From the NCBI RefSeq assembly GCF_019933235.1, contig NZ_CP082945.1, positions 7,539,501 to 7,603,500 of the forward strand: a stretch of DNA of 64,000 nucleotides, read 5' to 3'. The translations under genes were made by a program, and so were the position numbers. Positions 18,565 through 26,431 of the stretch are shown here, piece by piece. A model generated the notes under the pieces. That model made no database searches and was not told the origin of the DNA. It was given only the letters and a program-made list of their open reading frames with translations. Position 1 is the first letter of the stretch; each line of letters begins with the position of its first letter. The DNA comes from Streptomyces angustmyceticus. Its GTDB lineage: Bacteria; Actinomycetota; Actinomycetes; Streptomycetales; Streptomycetaceae.

Positions 18565-19437
18565 TCAGGCGCCGGGGCCGTCGGGGTAACCCGGGCCGGT
18601 GACCAGCCGGTTGCGGAGCGCGCCGATGCCGTCGATCCAGCTGTGCAGTTCCTCGCCGGGAGCCAGGAACCGGCGCGGAGTGCGGGCGCCGCCGACACCG
18701 GCGGGAGTACCGGTGAAGACCAGGTCACCGGGCAGCAGGGGGCAGACGGCGGAGAGCCAGGCGATCTGCTCAGCGAGCGGGAAGACCATCCGGCCGGTAC
18801 GCGACTCCTGCATCGTCTCGCCGTCTACGGCACAGCCGAGCGCCAGATCATCCGGATCGGCGAACTCGTCGGGCGTGACCATGACCGGGCCGGTCGGACT
18901 GAACCCGGGGAACGACTTGCCGAGCGCGAACTGCGGTGCCGGTCCCTGGAGTTGGATACGACGCTCCGAGAGATCCTGCCCCAGGGTGAGACCGGCGACA
19001 TGCTTCCAGGCGTCCTCCGCCCGCACCCGGTGGGCCCGGACGCCGATGACCGCGACCAGCTCGACCTCCCAGTCCACCGTCGCGCTGGGCAGCTCCACCG
19101 TGTCGTACGGACCGGCCAGCGAGGTCGGGTACTTGGTGAAGACCGCCGGCCGAGCAGGGGTGTCGAGGGCGGACTCCTCGATGTGGTCGGCGTAGTTCAG
19201 CGCGACCGCGAACACCTGGCGCGGGCGCGGCACGGGGGCGCCGAGCCGGCGCTCCTCCAGCGGCAATCGCTCGGCGCCCCGCGCGGCGGGCGTCCGCGCC
19301 CAGGCCGTGAACTCCTCCCAGCGGTCGAAGACGCCCTGCGGGTCGGACGGGAAGCGACCGTCACTGGCCTTCTCGACGTCGACCACCCCGTCCTCGTGAA
19401 CGAGGACCAGACGATTACCGAGATTTGCTGTGCGCAT
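18565..19437 (-). CDS. Fumarylacetoacetate hydrolase-fold enzyme
   Basis: The 290-residue protein has the FAH C-terminal domain with metal ligands in VDWEVELVAVIG, the GQDLSER segment and the PGDLVFTGTPAGVG motif. Members hydrolyse or isomerise ring-cleavage products such as fumarylpyruvate, or decarboxylate and isomerise hydroxyheptadienedioates. It is the first gene of the leftward catabolic operon. The ATG at 19437 has GGAGG nine bases upstream. Its 5' leader contains a 76-nt pyrimidine tract on the mRNA strand, which is very unusual. Confidence 0.9.
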   Translation of the reverse strand: MRTANLGNRLVLVHEDGVVDVEKASDGRFPSDPQGVFDRWEEFTAWARTPAARGAERLPLEERRLGAPVPRPRQVFAVALNYADHIEESALDTPARPAVFTKYPTSLAGPYDTVELPSATVDWEVELVAVIGVRAHRVRAEDAWKHVAGLTLGQDLSERRIQLQGPAPQFALGKSFPGFSPTGPVMVTPDEFADPDDLALGCAVDGETMQESRTGRMVFPLAEQIAWLSAVCPLLPGDLVFTGTPAGVGGARTPRRFLAPGEELHSWIDGIGALRNRLVTGPGYPDGPGA

Positions 19438-19451
19438 GGCGCACCACCTCC

Positions 19452-19527
19452 AGGAAGGAAGAAGGGAAACGGGAAGCGGAAGGGAAGAGAAAGGGAAGGG
19501 GAAGGGGAAGGGAAGAGAAAGGGGGAA
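19452..19527 (+). repeat. Polypurine mirror-repeat tract
   Basis: The + strand is purine-only over 76 nt except for C at 19470 and 19477. It is built from GGGAAG-like units and includes the mirror-symmetric GGGAAGGGGAAGGGGAAGGG. The tract lies directly upstream of the FAH gene's ribosome site, so the transcript would carry a long pyrimidine leader. Triplex or G-quadruplex formation is possible. Confidence 0.85.
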
Positions 19528-19605
19528 CTACGGGAAAGTCCCGGGAAGCCACCTGCTGCCGCATTCAGCGGCGGAACAGGAGAGGAACGGCCCCCGGCGG
19601 CGGAG

Positions 19606-19806
19606 TCAGTCCCGCGCCCGGCGCCACCGCAGGCGCTGACGAGCGCCGTCGTCCGCGGCGGCCGTCAGCAGCGCGCTCATCCAGCCGTCCCGGCTGTACA
19701 GCAGCATCCCGCCGGGCCGGTCACCCAGCGGCCGGGGCTCCTTCCCCGCCCGCTCGACCGAGCAGTCCACCAGACTCCAGCAGCCGATGATCTCGTCCAC
19801 GCCCAT
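19606..19806 (-). pseudogene. Truncated lipocalin-like protein (N-terminal fragment)
   Basis: The 66-residue frame MGVDEIIGCWSLVDCSVERA..PLGDRPGGMLLYSRDGWMSALLT matches the first strands of lipocalin-like (Lipocalin_5) proteins, which are normally about 130-150 residues. The frame then ends in a basic tail at 19606 and enters the polypurine tract, with no continuation visible in other frames. No strong ribosome site precedes the ATG at 19806. I read it as a remnant. The parent family is often found beside monooxygenase/dioxygenase genes. Confidence 0.5.
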
Positions 19807-20117
19807 GCATGCCTCACAGGTTCCGTTCCGGACAGGTCCGGCCGGACGAGCGCACCGGAGCACCACACAGCAGCACTCGGCCCGACCGGACCACGGGTGA
19901 CCGCAGCCGCCCATGCCCTCAGCCAACCGCGGCGCCCACCTGCCGGCCTCGGCCCGCGAGACCAAAGTCCGGGTCGGCATTTGGGCCCGGTGGTCTCTTC
20001 GCGGGGCCAGCGGGCCGGTGGTGCCGACAGCGCAGGTGGTGCCGCCGCTACGAGACGACGCGAGGGCTAGACGAAGCGAGACGGCGCGAGGGAAGGGGCT
20101 GCGAGGGGGCGCGAGGC

Positions 20118-20192
20118 GAAGGAGTGCGAGGCGATGTGAGCCCAGGCGACGCGGGGCCAGGCGACGCGAGGCGACGCGAGGCGATGCGGCGG
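20118..20192. repeat. Degenerate tandem repeat, GCGACGCGAG-type
   Basis: About seven imperfect copies of a 10-bp unit (GCGACGCGAG, GCGATGTGAG and relatives) occur in the non-coding stretch between the lipocalin fragment and the MarR gene. Two copies at 20161-20180 are identical. No function is visible. Confidence 0.6.
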
Positions 20193-20228
20193 AACGCCCT
20201 GGCCCTGGCCGTTCGGTGTCCCGGCCGT

Positions 20229-20672
20229 TCAGTCCGAACGCTGTCCGGCGCCGCTGATCCACCGCAGGGACTCCATCAGCACGGCGCGATGCGCGTCCGG
20301 CAGGCCGCCGACGACGGAGGCGTCAACGGCTTCGCTGAGGGGGCGGATCCGGTCCAGTGTGGCGTTGCCGTCACCCGTGAGCGTCAGGAGTTTGCGGCGG
20401 CGGTTCGCGGGGTCGACCTCGCGGGCGAGCAGGCCCCGGAGTTCCAGGCGGTGGACGAGGGGAGCCAGGGTGGCCAGGTCGATCCCGGTCATCTCACCGA
20501 GCCGGGACTGGTCGATGCCCGGGCACTCGTGGACGGTCAGCAGCACCGCGTACTGGGGCGGTGTGACGTCGCCGACGGCTTCCTGCCACTTCGCGGAGTA
20601 GCTCTGCAGGGCACGGCGCAGCAGGTGCAGGGGAGAGCCCGCGAGGTAGTGGGGTGTCTGCGGCGTGGCGAT
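20229..20672 (-). CDS. MarR-family regulator with a non-canonical start
   Basis: Reading upstream of the GTG at 20546 gives a typical MarR N terminus in the same frame: ATPQTPHYLAGSPLHLLRRA, then TPPQYAVLLTVHE. There is no ATG, GTG or TTG between the in-frame TAG at 20721-20723 and 20546. The family-length start falls at an ATC codon (20672) with GGAGG five bases before it, giving 147 residues. The recognition helix and wing (TGIDLATLAPLVHRLELRGLLAREVDPANRRRK) are intact. It diverges from ubiX-ubiD across twin palindromes and probably represses them until an aromatic acid binds. The start could instead be CTG, or the gene may be impaired. Confidence 0.75.
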   Translation of the reverse strand: MATPQTPHYLAGSPLHLLRRALQSYSAKWQEAVGDVTPPQYAVLLTVHECPGIDQSRLGEMTGIDLATLAPLVHRLELRGLLAREVDPANRRRKLLTLTGDGNATLDRIRPLSEAVDASVVGGLPDAHRAVLMESLRWISGAGQRSD

Positions 20673-20706
20673 GACGGCCTCCGGGGTCGTGTGGCATACG
20701 CGGGAC

Positions 20707-20734
20707 TTGATTCTGCCAGTCTAATGAGTATCTT
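20707..20734 (+). promoter_or_regulatory. Candidate ubiX-ubiD promoter
   Basis: TTGATT (20707-20712) and TATCTT (20729-20734) are spaced by 16 bp. The predicted start point falls inside the adjacent palindromic operators, consistent with steric repression by MarR. Confidence 0.45.
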
Positions 20735-20759
20735 CGTGTACGAATGATTCGTGCACGAA
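20733..20759. promoter_or_regulatory. Twin palindromic MarR operators
   Basis: TTCGTGTACGAA (20733-20744, one mismatch) and TTCGTGCACGAA (20748-20759, perfect) are separated by 3 bp, with centres 15 bp apart. They lie between the MarR gene and ubiX, just upstream of the ubiX ribosome site. Confidence 0.8.
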
Positions 20760-20773
20760 AGAAAGGCGGGATC

Positions 20774-21397
20774 ATGCGGCGACTGGTCGTGGGGATGACG
20801 GGTGCCACGGGCGCGGTCCTGGGCATCCGGTTGCTCCAGGAACTCCGGCAGCAGCCCGACATCGAGACCCACCTGGTGATGAGCCGCTGGGCCCGCGCCA
20901 CCGTCGAGCTGGAGACCGACTGGAGAGCGCGCGACGTGACCCGCCTCGCCGATGTCGTGCACGGTCCGGAGGACCAGGCGGCGTCGATCTCCAGCGGTTC
21001 GTTCCGCACCGACGGCATGGTCGTCACGCCCTGCAGCGCGAAGACCCTCGCCGCGATCCGGGCCGGCTACGGCAGCGACCTCATCAGCCGTGCGGCGGAC
21101 GTCCACCTCAAGGAGCAGCGGCGGCTGGTCCTGGTGGTGCGCGAGACCCCGCTGTCGACCATCCACCTGGAGAACATGCTGGCCCTGTCCAGGATGGGCG
21201 TCAGCCTGCTCCCGCCGATGCCGGCCTTCTACAACCGGCCCGCGAGCGTGGACGACGTGGTCGATCACCTCGTCGCGCGCGTGCTGGACCAGTTCGGCCT
21301 GGACAGCCGGCGGGCGGTCCGCTGGGAAGGGCCCGCCACCGCCCGCACCCGCCACGCCCGGCCCGACAGTACGGCCCCCGACCGGGCGGTGGGCTGA
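20774..21397 (+). CDS. ubiX: UbiX/Pad1 flavin prenyltransferase
   Basis: The 207-residue enzyme should join dimethylallyl phosphate to FMN, making the prenyl-FMN cofactor of UbiD decarboxylases. Visible family features are VVGMTGATGAVLGIRLL (FMN-binding), SISSGSFRTDGMVVTPCSAK and the Glu/Arg-rich KEQRRLVLVVRETPLS segment. An ATG at 20744 is in frame but lies inside the operator. The ATG at 20774, after AAAGGCGGG, starts at the family N terminus. The ubiD gene follows after 63 bp. Confidence 0.95.
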   Translation: MRRLVVGMTGATGAVLGIRLLQELRQQPDIETHLVMSRWARATVELETDWRARDVTRLADVVHGPEDQAASISSGSFRTDGMVVTPCSAKTLAAIRAGYGSDLISRAADVHLKEQRRLVLVVRETPLSTIHLENMLALSRMGVSLLPPMPAFYNRPASVDDVVDHLVARVLDQFGLDSRRAVRWEGPATARTRHARPDSTAPDRAVG

Positions 21398-21460
21398 GCC
21401 ACGAAAACCCCCGCCGTGGCGCCCCTCGGCGCCTCGACGGCCCTGAAGGAAAGGAACCCC

Positions 21461-22924
21461 ATGGCCCGTATCAAGGACCTGCGCGCCTACCTCGACGCCC
21501 TCGACGCACTCGGCGACCTGCGCACCGTCGACCGGCTCGTCGATCCCGATCTGGAGGTCGGCGCGATCATCCGCCGCTCCTACGAAACCGTCGCCCCCGC
21601 GCCCCTGTTCACCCACATCAAGGACTCAGCCCCCGGTTTCCGGCTGCTGGGCGCTCCCGGCGCCCTGAGCTCCGCTCCCGGCCGCCCCCTGGCCCGTATC
21701 GCGCTCTCCCTCGGACTCGACTCCACCGCGAACGCCCGCGAGATCGTCGACGCCCTCGCCGAGGCCCGCACCCGTGAGCCCCTCCCGCCGGTGCTGGTCG
21801 ACAGCGCACCGTGCAAGCAGAACATCCTGCTCGGCGAGGACGCCTCACTGGCCCGGTTCCCGACCCCGCTGCTGCACGACGGCGACGGCGGCCCCTACGT
21901 CAACACCTGGGGCACCATCGTCGCCCGCACCCCGGACGGGTCGTTCACCAACTGGTCCATCGCCCGGATCATGATGATCGACGACACCCATATGACCGGC
22001 CTGGTGCTGCACCCCCAGCACATCGCCCAGGTGTGGCAGCAGTGGGCCGACCGCGGCGAGCCGATGCCGTTCGCCCTGGTCCAGGGCGGCGAGCCGGCCC
22101 TGCCCTTCGTCTCAGGGATGCCCCTGCCGGACGGCGTGGAAGAAGCCGGCTACCTCGGCGCCCTGCTCGGCGAGCCCCTGGAACTGGTCCGGTGCGAGAC
22201 CGTCGACCTCCAGGTGCCGGCGAGCGCCGAGATCGTCATCGAGGGGCACCTGTCCGTCGAACGCACCGGAATCGAGGGCCCGATGGGCGAGTTCGCCGGC
22301 TACCGCCCGAGCGAGACCTCCCTGCAGCCCGTCTACACCATCGAGGCCATCACCCACCGCGACGACCCCATCTGGCCGACCGTGGTCGAGGGCGAACCCG
22401 TCGACGAGTACCACACGGCCACCGGCCTCACCCTGGCCGCCGAAGTCCTGACCGCACTGCGCGCGGCGGACCTGCCCATCACCTCCGCCTGGGAACCGTT
22501 CGACGGTGCCTCGCACCTCCTGGTCGTCAGCGTCGCCACCGACTGGCGCGACACGCTCCCCGGCCTCTCCACCGGCGACCTCACCCAGCGGATCACCGAC
22601 GTCATCGCCGCCCAGCGCTTCGAAGCCCTGATACCCCGCACCTTCGTCCTCGACGACGACGTGGACGCCTCCGACACCGGAGAACTGATGTGGGCGCTCG
22701 CCACCCGGGTGCACCCCACCGGCCGGCGGATCGTGCGCGAGGGCACGGTGCTGCCCCTGCTCTCCGTCTACACGCCGGACGAACGGCACACCTCGACGGG
22801 ACCGAAGGTCACCTACGACGCCCTGCTCCCCTCCGCCGAAGAGGGCCGCGAGCCCCGAAGCTCCTTCCGCTTCATCTTCCCGAAGGAGGTCCAGCAGCGG
22901 GTGCTGGACCACTGGAACGACTGA
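21461..22924 (+). CDS. ubiD: UbiD-family prenyl-FMN-dependent aromatic-acid (de)carboxylase
   Basis: The 487-residue protein has the prFMN/metal-binding features of the family: Asn in YVNTWGT, the Arg of NWSIARIMMI, and Glu residues of EGPMGEFAGY, corresponding to the E-R-E catalytic set. The length is typical. It reversibly decarboxylates an aromatic or unsaturated acid. Because it pairs with ubiX and sits beside ring-hydroxylating and ring-cleaving genes, a hydroxybenzoate-type substrate is likely. The ATG at 21461 follows AAGGAAAGGAA. An upstream in-frame start (21416) lacks a site. Confidence 0.93.
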   Translation: MARIKDLRAYLDALDALGDLRTVDRLVDPDLEVGAIIRRSYETVAPAPLFTHIKDSAPGFRLLGAPGALSSAPGRPLARIALSLGLDSTANAREIVDALAEARTREPLPPVLVDSAPCKQNILLGEDASLARFPTPLLHDGDGGPYVNTWGTIVARTPDGSFTNWSIARIMMIDDTHMTGLVLHPQHIAQVWQQWADRGEPMPFALVQGGEPALPFVSGMPLPDGVEEAGYLGALLGEPLELVRCETVDLQVPASAEIVIEGHLSVERTGIEGPMGEFAGYRPSETSLQPVYTIEAITHRDDPIWPTVVEGEPVDEYHTATGLTLAAEVLTALRAADLPITSAWEPFDGASHLLVVSVATDWRDTLPGLSTGDLTQRITDVIAAQRFEALIPRTFVLDDDVDASDTGELMWALATRVHPTGRRIVREGTVLPLLSVYTPDERHTSTGPKVTYDALLPSAEEGREPRSSFRFIFPKEVQQRVLDHWND

Positions 22925-22940
22925 CCCCGACCGGCGGGCC

Positions 22941-23010
22941 CGTCGCGCCCTGCACGTCGCGCCCTGCACGTCGCGCCCTGCACGTCGTGCCCGGCACGTC
23001 GTGCCCGGCA
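22941..23010. repeat. Five tandem 14-bp repeats after ubiD
   Basis: Three identical units CGTCGCGCCCTGCA are followed by two units CGTCGTGCCCGGCA, beginning 17 bp after the ubiD stop. The non-triplet period and the position outside genes argue against coding. The rest of 22925-23223 shows no gene. Confidence 0.9.
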
Positions 23011-23223
23011 CACCTCACCGAGCCGGACGAACGCACCCGCCCGGTCCCGGCTCATGCGCAGCTCCCCGTCCCTGTCGAGGACCGTTCCGTCCCTCGACGG
23101 GGACGGGCGACCGGCGGTGCGGGAACCCCGGCGACGACAACTGCGCCTTCCTGCCCGGCCCCTGCGACGTTTCGAGCTTCTTGCCCGGACCCTGCGACGT
23201 TCCGATCCGAGGAGAGAGCGGAC

Positions 23224-24171
23224 TCAGCCCCGCGCCTCGCGGAACCGCCGCACGATTTTGCCCGCGCCCACCACGAGGACCCCCGTCACCACCACGGTGT
23301 AGAAGGAGTCCGGTGTCTGCCAGCCGCCGTTGAGGTCGGAGACGAAGGCCGGATTGAAGAACTCCTGCCGATACAGGACCCAGGCCAGCGGCAGTGCGAA
23401 GACCGCCTCGGCGCAGGCGCTCCAGACGGCCAGGGCGCGCGTGCACACCCGCACCGCCCGGATCGCGTCGAGCGTCACGAGTCCGACGAGCCCGGCCAGG
23501 ACCGGCCAGATCCAGGCCGACCACAGGCCCGGGTCGAGCACATCGAGGCGGACGCCGCCGTCGGTCCGGTACGGCCGCGCGGTGTGCTGCCAGACGATCA
23601 GGGCGATCAGCAGCGCGTGCCACACCACTCCGGCGTAGGCCGCCGCACCGCGCTTCTTCGGTACGCGCCGCTCGGGCAGGTCGTCGGGCGTCCAGCCCCT
23701 GCCGACCGTCCCGGCCCGTTTGCCGGACCGCTCGACGAGGGCGAACACCACGGTGAGCCAGGCGATCATCTGGGCCCCGAGGGAGAACACCGCCGTGACG
23801 GCGCCGCCGATCACCTCATCGGCTCCCCGGCCGTCCAGGATGTCGAGCACCACGGTCACTGCGGTGACCGCGGGCAGCACGGTGCACAGCAGGACCGTGA
23901 GGAGCCGTATGTACGTCGGGTAGAGCCCGGACCCGATCAGGGCGAGCGGCCGGTCCGCGTACCGGGCGGCGAGCCGGATCGGGTCGCCCATCTCGGTCAG
24001 CACCTCGCGCTCGGCGGCCTCCGGGTCGGCCGGGCCGCGGGACTCGACGGTGTCGGCGATCGTGGCGCGCAGCTCGTCGGCCACGTCGCCACGCTGATCG
24101 GCCGGGATGCGCCGGACGACCTCCGCCACATAACGGTCCGTCAGCGTGCCCGTGCGGGACGCGGACAACAT
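23224..24171 (-). CDS. HAAS-type multi-span membrane protein
   Basis: The 315-residue protein has an N-terminal cytoplasmic HAAS/DUF1700-like helical domain (YVAEVVRRIPADQRGDVADE, then EREVLTEMGDPIRLAARYAD) followed by about six hydrophobic segments (e.g. YIRLLTVLLCTVLPAVTAV, AGVVWHALLIALIVWQ). Proteins of this kind are almost always encoded next to a PadR regulator, as here, and are thought to transmit or buffer PadR control. Their exact role is unknown. The ATG at 24171 is 2 bp after the PadR stop, so the pair is an operon. Confidence 0.82.
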   Translation of the reverse strand: MLSASRTGTLTDRYVAEVVRRIPADQRGDVADELRATIADTVESRGPADPEAAEREVLTEMGDPIRLAARYADRPLALIGSGLYPTYIRLLTVLLCTVLPAVTAVTVVLDILDGRGADEVIGGAVTAVFSLGAQMIAWLTVVFALVERSGKRAGTVGRGWTPDDLPERRVPKKRGAAAYAGVVWHALLIALIVWQHTARPYRTDGGVRLDVLDPGLWSAWIWPVLAGLVGLVTLDAIRAVRVCTRALAVWSACAEAVFALPLAWVLYRQEFFNPAFVSDLNGGWQTPDSFYTVVVTGVLVVGAGKIVRRFREARG

Positions 24172-24173
24172 CC

Positions 24174-24521
24174 TCAACGTTCCCCCTTGGTCAGTCGTGA
24201 TAGCGAGGCGCCGAGGTCCCGCCACTCGCGCAGCAGCCCGGCGCGGACCCGAGTGCCCTCGGGGCTGACCCGGTAGAACTTGCGCGGCCTGGACTCGTCC
24301 GTGTTCCACTCGCTGATGAGCAGCCCCTGCTTCTCCAGGCGGCGCAGCAGCGGATAGAGGGTGTTGCCGTCGACGGCAACACCGGCATCGCCGAGCGTTT
24401 CCAGGAGCGCATAGCCGTACTGCGGCTCCTCCAGGAGCGTCAGGCAGGCCAGGACGACCGTGCCGCGGCGTAGCTCCTGGGCATGGCTGAGGATCAGTTC
24501 ATCGGCGCCCACGTACGGCAC
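24174..24521 (-). CDS. PadR-family transcriptional regulator
   Basis: The 115-residue protein has a winged helix of PadR type: LRRGTVVLACLTLLEEPQYG, then the wing region NTLYPLLRRLEKQGLLISEW and SRPRKFYRVSPEG. The start is taken as GTG at 24521. No Shine-Dalgarno sequence precedes it, so a leaderless message or the GTG at 24512 is possible. It is co-transcribed with the HAAS membrane protein and probably autoregulates that pair. Confidence 0.88.
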   Translation of the reverse strand: MPYVGADELILSHAQELRRGTVVLACLTLLEEPQYGYALLETLGDAGVAVDGNTLYPLLRRLEKQGLLISEWNTDESRPRKFYRVSPEGTRVRAGLLREWRDLGASLSRLTKGER

Positions 24522-24660
24522 GATACTGTGCGTCGCACACCAATGTCACACTCCTCGGTCTGGACCGGCCCGGACCGGACTGGTGTGGCCCGGACCGGCC
24601 GGATTGGCCCGGCCGGGCCCCGGATGACCGCAACGAGCATGAGATTCCGCGCGCCCGCCC

Positions 24661-25179
24661 CTACTCGCCGACGCTGCCGTCGGCGAGTTCGCGTGCGATG
24701 TCGAGATGGCCGACGTGCCGCGCGTACTCCTGGAGCAGGTGGAACAGGATCCAGCCCAGCGCGGGCCGTTCGTCCTCCGGCAGCACCTCTCCGCCCAGGG
24801 TCGCGGCACGGTCCTCCCAGGACGCTCCGGCGACGACTGCCCGGGACCGCTCGCACTGTTCCCTGAAGAATGCTCCGAGTTCGTCGAACGTCTCCTCCGG
24901 GCCGACCCGCCACCTGCCGCCGCGGCATTCCATATCGCCCCATGGCTCGCTCACGGTCTCACCGGAAAAGCCCCACTGGAGCCACCGCATCTCGACATGA
25001 GCGAGATGCTTGAGCACTTCCAGCGGCGCCCACCCCGAGGGAACCCGGCTGCGGCGCAATTCCTCGTCGGACAGCCCGTCGAGCTTGCGCAGCACCGTGT
25101 CGCGGTAGAAGTCGAGGTACTCCGCCATCAGTTCGTCCGGAGCGGTGAGGGTCATGGGCGGTTCTGCCAGGAATTCCAT
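24661..25179 (-). CDS. DinB/DUF664-family protein
   Basis: The 172-residue four-helix-bundle protein shows the pattern of DinB-like DUF664 members: LEVLKHLAHVEMRWLQWGF and LGWILFHLLQEYARHVGHLD, whose His residues would form a metal site. Some relatives are mycothiol- or bacillithiol-dependent enzymes, but the activity of this one is unknown. The ATG at 25179 follows GTGGAG. It is monocistronic, with no clear functional link to its neighbours. Confidence 0.85.
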   Translation of the reverse strand: MEFLAEPPMTLTAPDELMAEYLDFYRDTVLRKLDGLSDEELRRSRVPSGWAPLEVLKHLAHVEMRWLQWGFSGETVSEPWGDMECRGGRWRVGPEETFDELGAFFREQCERSRAVVAGASWEDRAATLGGEVLPEDERPALGWILFHLLQEYARHVGHLDIARELADGSVGE

Positions 25180-25287
25180 AAGACACTCCACTATCACGTG
25201 GAACGGGCGCGGCCCTGTGAACCTGGCGCACACACTGCAGGATGTGCGGCAGCGACGCTCGGGGGCCTTCAAGGCCACTCCGGCCGG

Positions 25288-25464
25288 CTATGAGCCTCCG
25301 ATCGCGGAGAGGTGCTGGACGGAGAGGGCCGCTGTGTAGCCCGCGCCGCGCGTGGGGACGAGGGCACCCACCAGCAGTACGGATTCCGCGATGATCGCTG
25401 CGGCCAGCACCGCGTAGGCCGGGCCGGGGGGAATCTGGCTGAGCAGACCGGTGAGGGAGTTCAT
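25288..25464 (-). pseudogene. DedA-family membrane protein, N-terminal fragment
   Basis: A 58-residue frame, LLSQIPPGPAYAVLAAAIIA then ESVLLVGALVPT, matches the start of DedA membrane proteins, which are normally about 200 residues. It then runs into an unrelated tail and stops at 25288. It begins 22 nt after the methyltransferase stop on the same strand, so it was probably an operon partner now lost by deletion. The rest of the 307-bp interval 25180-25486 shows no other gene. Confidence 0.55.
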
Positions 25465-25486
25465 CGCGAGGTTTCCGGCCGGACGG

Positions 25487-26188
25487 TCAGCACGCCGACG
25501 AGGTCACCGCATCGATCGGCCGGCGCAGTTGCCACACCTCCGCGGGGGGCAGATTTCCCCACACGGTCCACCGGCCGACCGCGTACCGGTGGTGGTATCG
25601 GTTCAACAGACCTTTGACGTCGCGTTGACGGCGGGCTTGCGGGCGGGAGGTCAGAAAGGTGCGCACCCAGCGACTGCCGCAGTAGGAAAAGTAGGTGAGG
25701 GTGCCCCCGGGGCGGAGCAGTTCCAGGTAGCGCCCCATGATGTCCTCGACCTGCTGCGGGGAGAAGTTGGAGAACGGCAGGCCGGAGACGATCACGTCAT
25801 AGCGGCAGTCGGTGGCGAGCTGCTCGACGAAGAGGTTGTGGACGCGCACCTGCTCCTGCTTTTCCAGCACGTTCGGGTGGCTGCGAACCAGGCGACGCAG
25901 GTGTGCGGCAAAGTGGGTGTTGGCTTCCACGACGTCCAGTCGGCTTCCCCGAGGCATCAGGGGGAGCAGGGTTCGGGTGACCGATCCGGTACCCGCGCCC
26001 ACTTCCAGAACGTTCGAACTCTGCGACGCTCGTTCCAGCAATGGCGCAGCCAGCATACTGGCCAGCGATTTACTGCTGGGGGCGATGGAACCCACCGTGC
26101 GATGGTTCCGTATCGATTCGACTAAGAAGGTCCAGCCTTCGGTCGCAGGCTGAGTCCGGGCGTGGTGCTGAGCAGTGATTTCGTTCAT
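25487..26188 (-). CDS. SAM-dependent methyltransferase (phospholipid N-methyltransferase/KsgA-like)
   Basis: The 233-residue class I methyltransferase has the SAM-binding motif I NVLEVGAGTGSVTRTLLPLM and the active-site-like motif VSGLPFSNFSPQQVEDIM. The WTFLVESIRNHRTVGSIAPS N terminus is typical of PmtA-like lipid methyltransferases. The frame is open further upstream, but MNEITAQ at 26188 begins the conserved region. A DedA remnant follows it, and DedA proteins handle phospholipids, which is consistent with a membrane-lipid role (inference). Confidence 0.83.
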   Translation of the reverse strand: MNEITAQHHARTQPATEGWTFLVESIRNHRTVGSIAPSSKSLASMLAAPLLERASQSSNVLEVGAGTGSVTRTLLPLMPRGSRLDVVEANTHFAAHLRRLVRSHPNVLEKQEQVRVHNLFVEQLATDCRYDVIVSGLPFSNFSPQQVEDIMGRYLELLRPGGTLTYFSYCGSRWVRTFLTSRPQARRQRDVKGLLNRYHHRYAVGRWTVWGNLPPAEVWQLRRPIDAVTSSAC

Positions 26189-26330
26189 GGTGAAAGGGAA
26201 TTCCTGAGGAGTGCGGAGCGGCCGGGTACGACAAACGCTCTTCACGGGCAAGGGGAAGGGCCTTGGCGGCAGACTCCAGGGCAGGGGAGCGCGCTCAGGC
26301 AAAGGCCGGGGCAGTGGATCTTCAGTAACA

Positions 26331-26351
26331 GCACGCGATGTAACCGCGTGC
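26331..26351. other. Small stem-loop in the intergenic region
   Basis: GCACGCG (26331-26337) pairs with CGCGTGC (26345-26351) around a 7-nt loop, upstream of the methyltransferase start. The wider interval 26189-26967 contains only this, a small leftward frame at 26432-26566 and no other convincing gene. Confidence 0.35.
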
Positions 26352-26431
26352 GCGAAAGGGGAATCGAGGAAGCGGAATCGGCGTACCCCTGCTATGGCAC
26401 TCAGCGGCAACTGAGGGAGTGCGCCGTCGGC

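Noticed and set aside
19425..19790. Rightward frames through the polypurine tract encoding Lys/Glu/Gly-rich peptides
   Set aside because: Low-complexity translation of the repeat, with no homology or codon bias.
22941..23010. CRISPR array
   Set aside because: Units are contiguous 14-mers without spacers. The same reasoning excludes the 15-, 16- and 33-bp repeats elsewhere.
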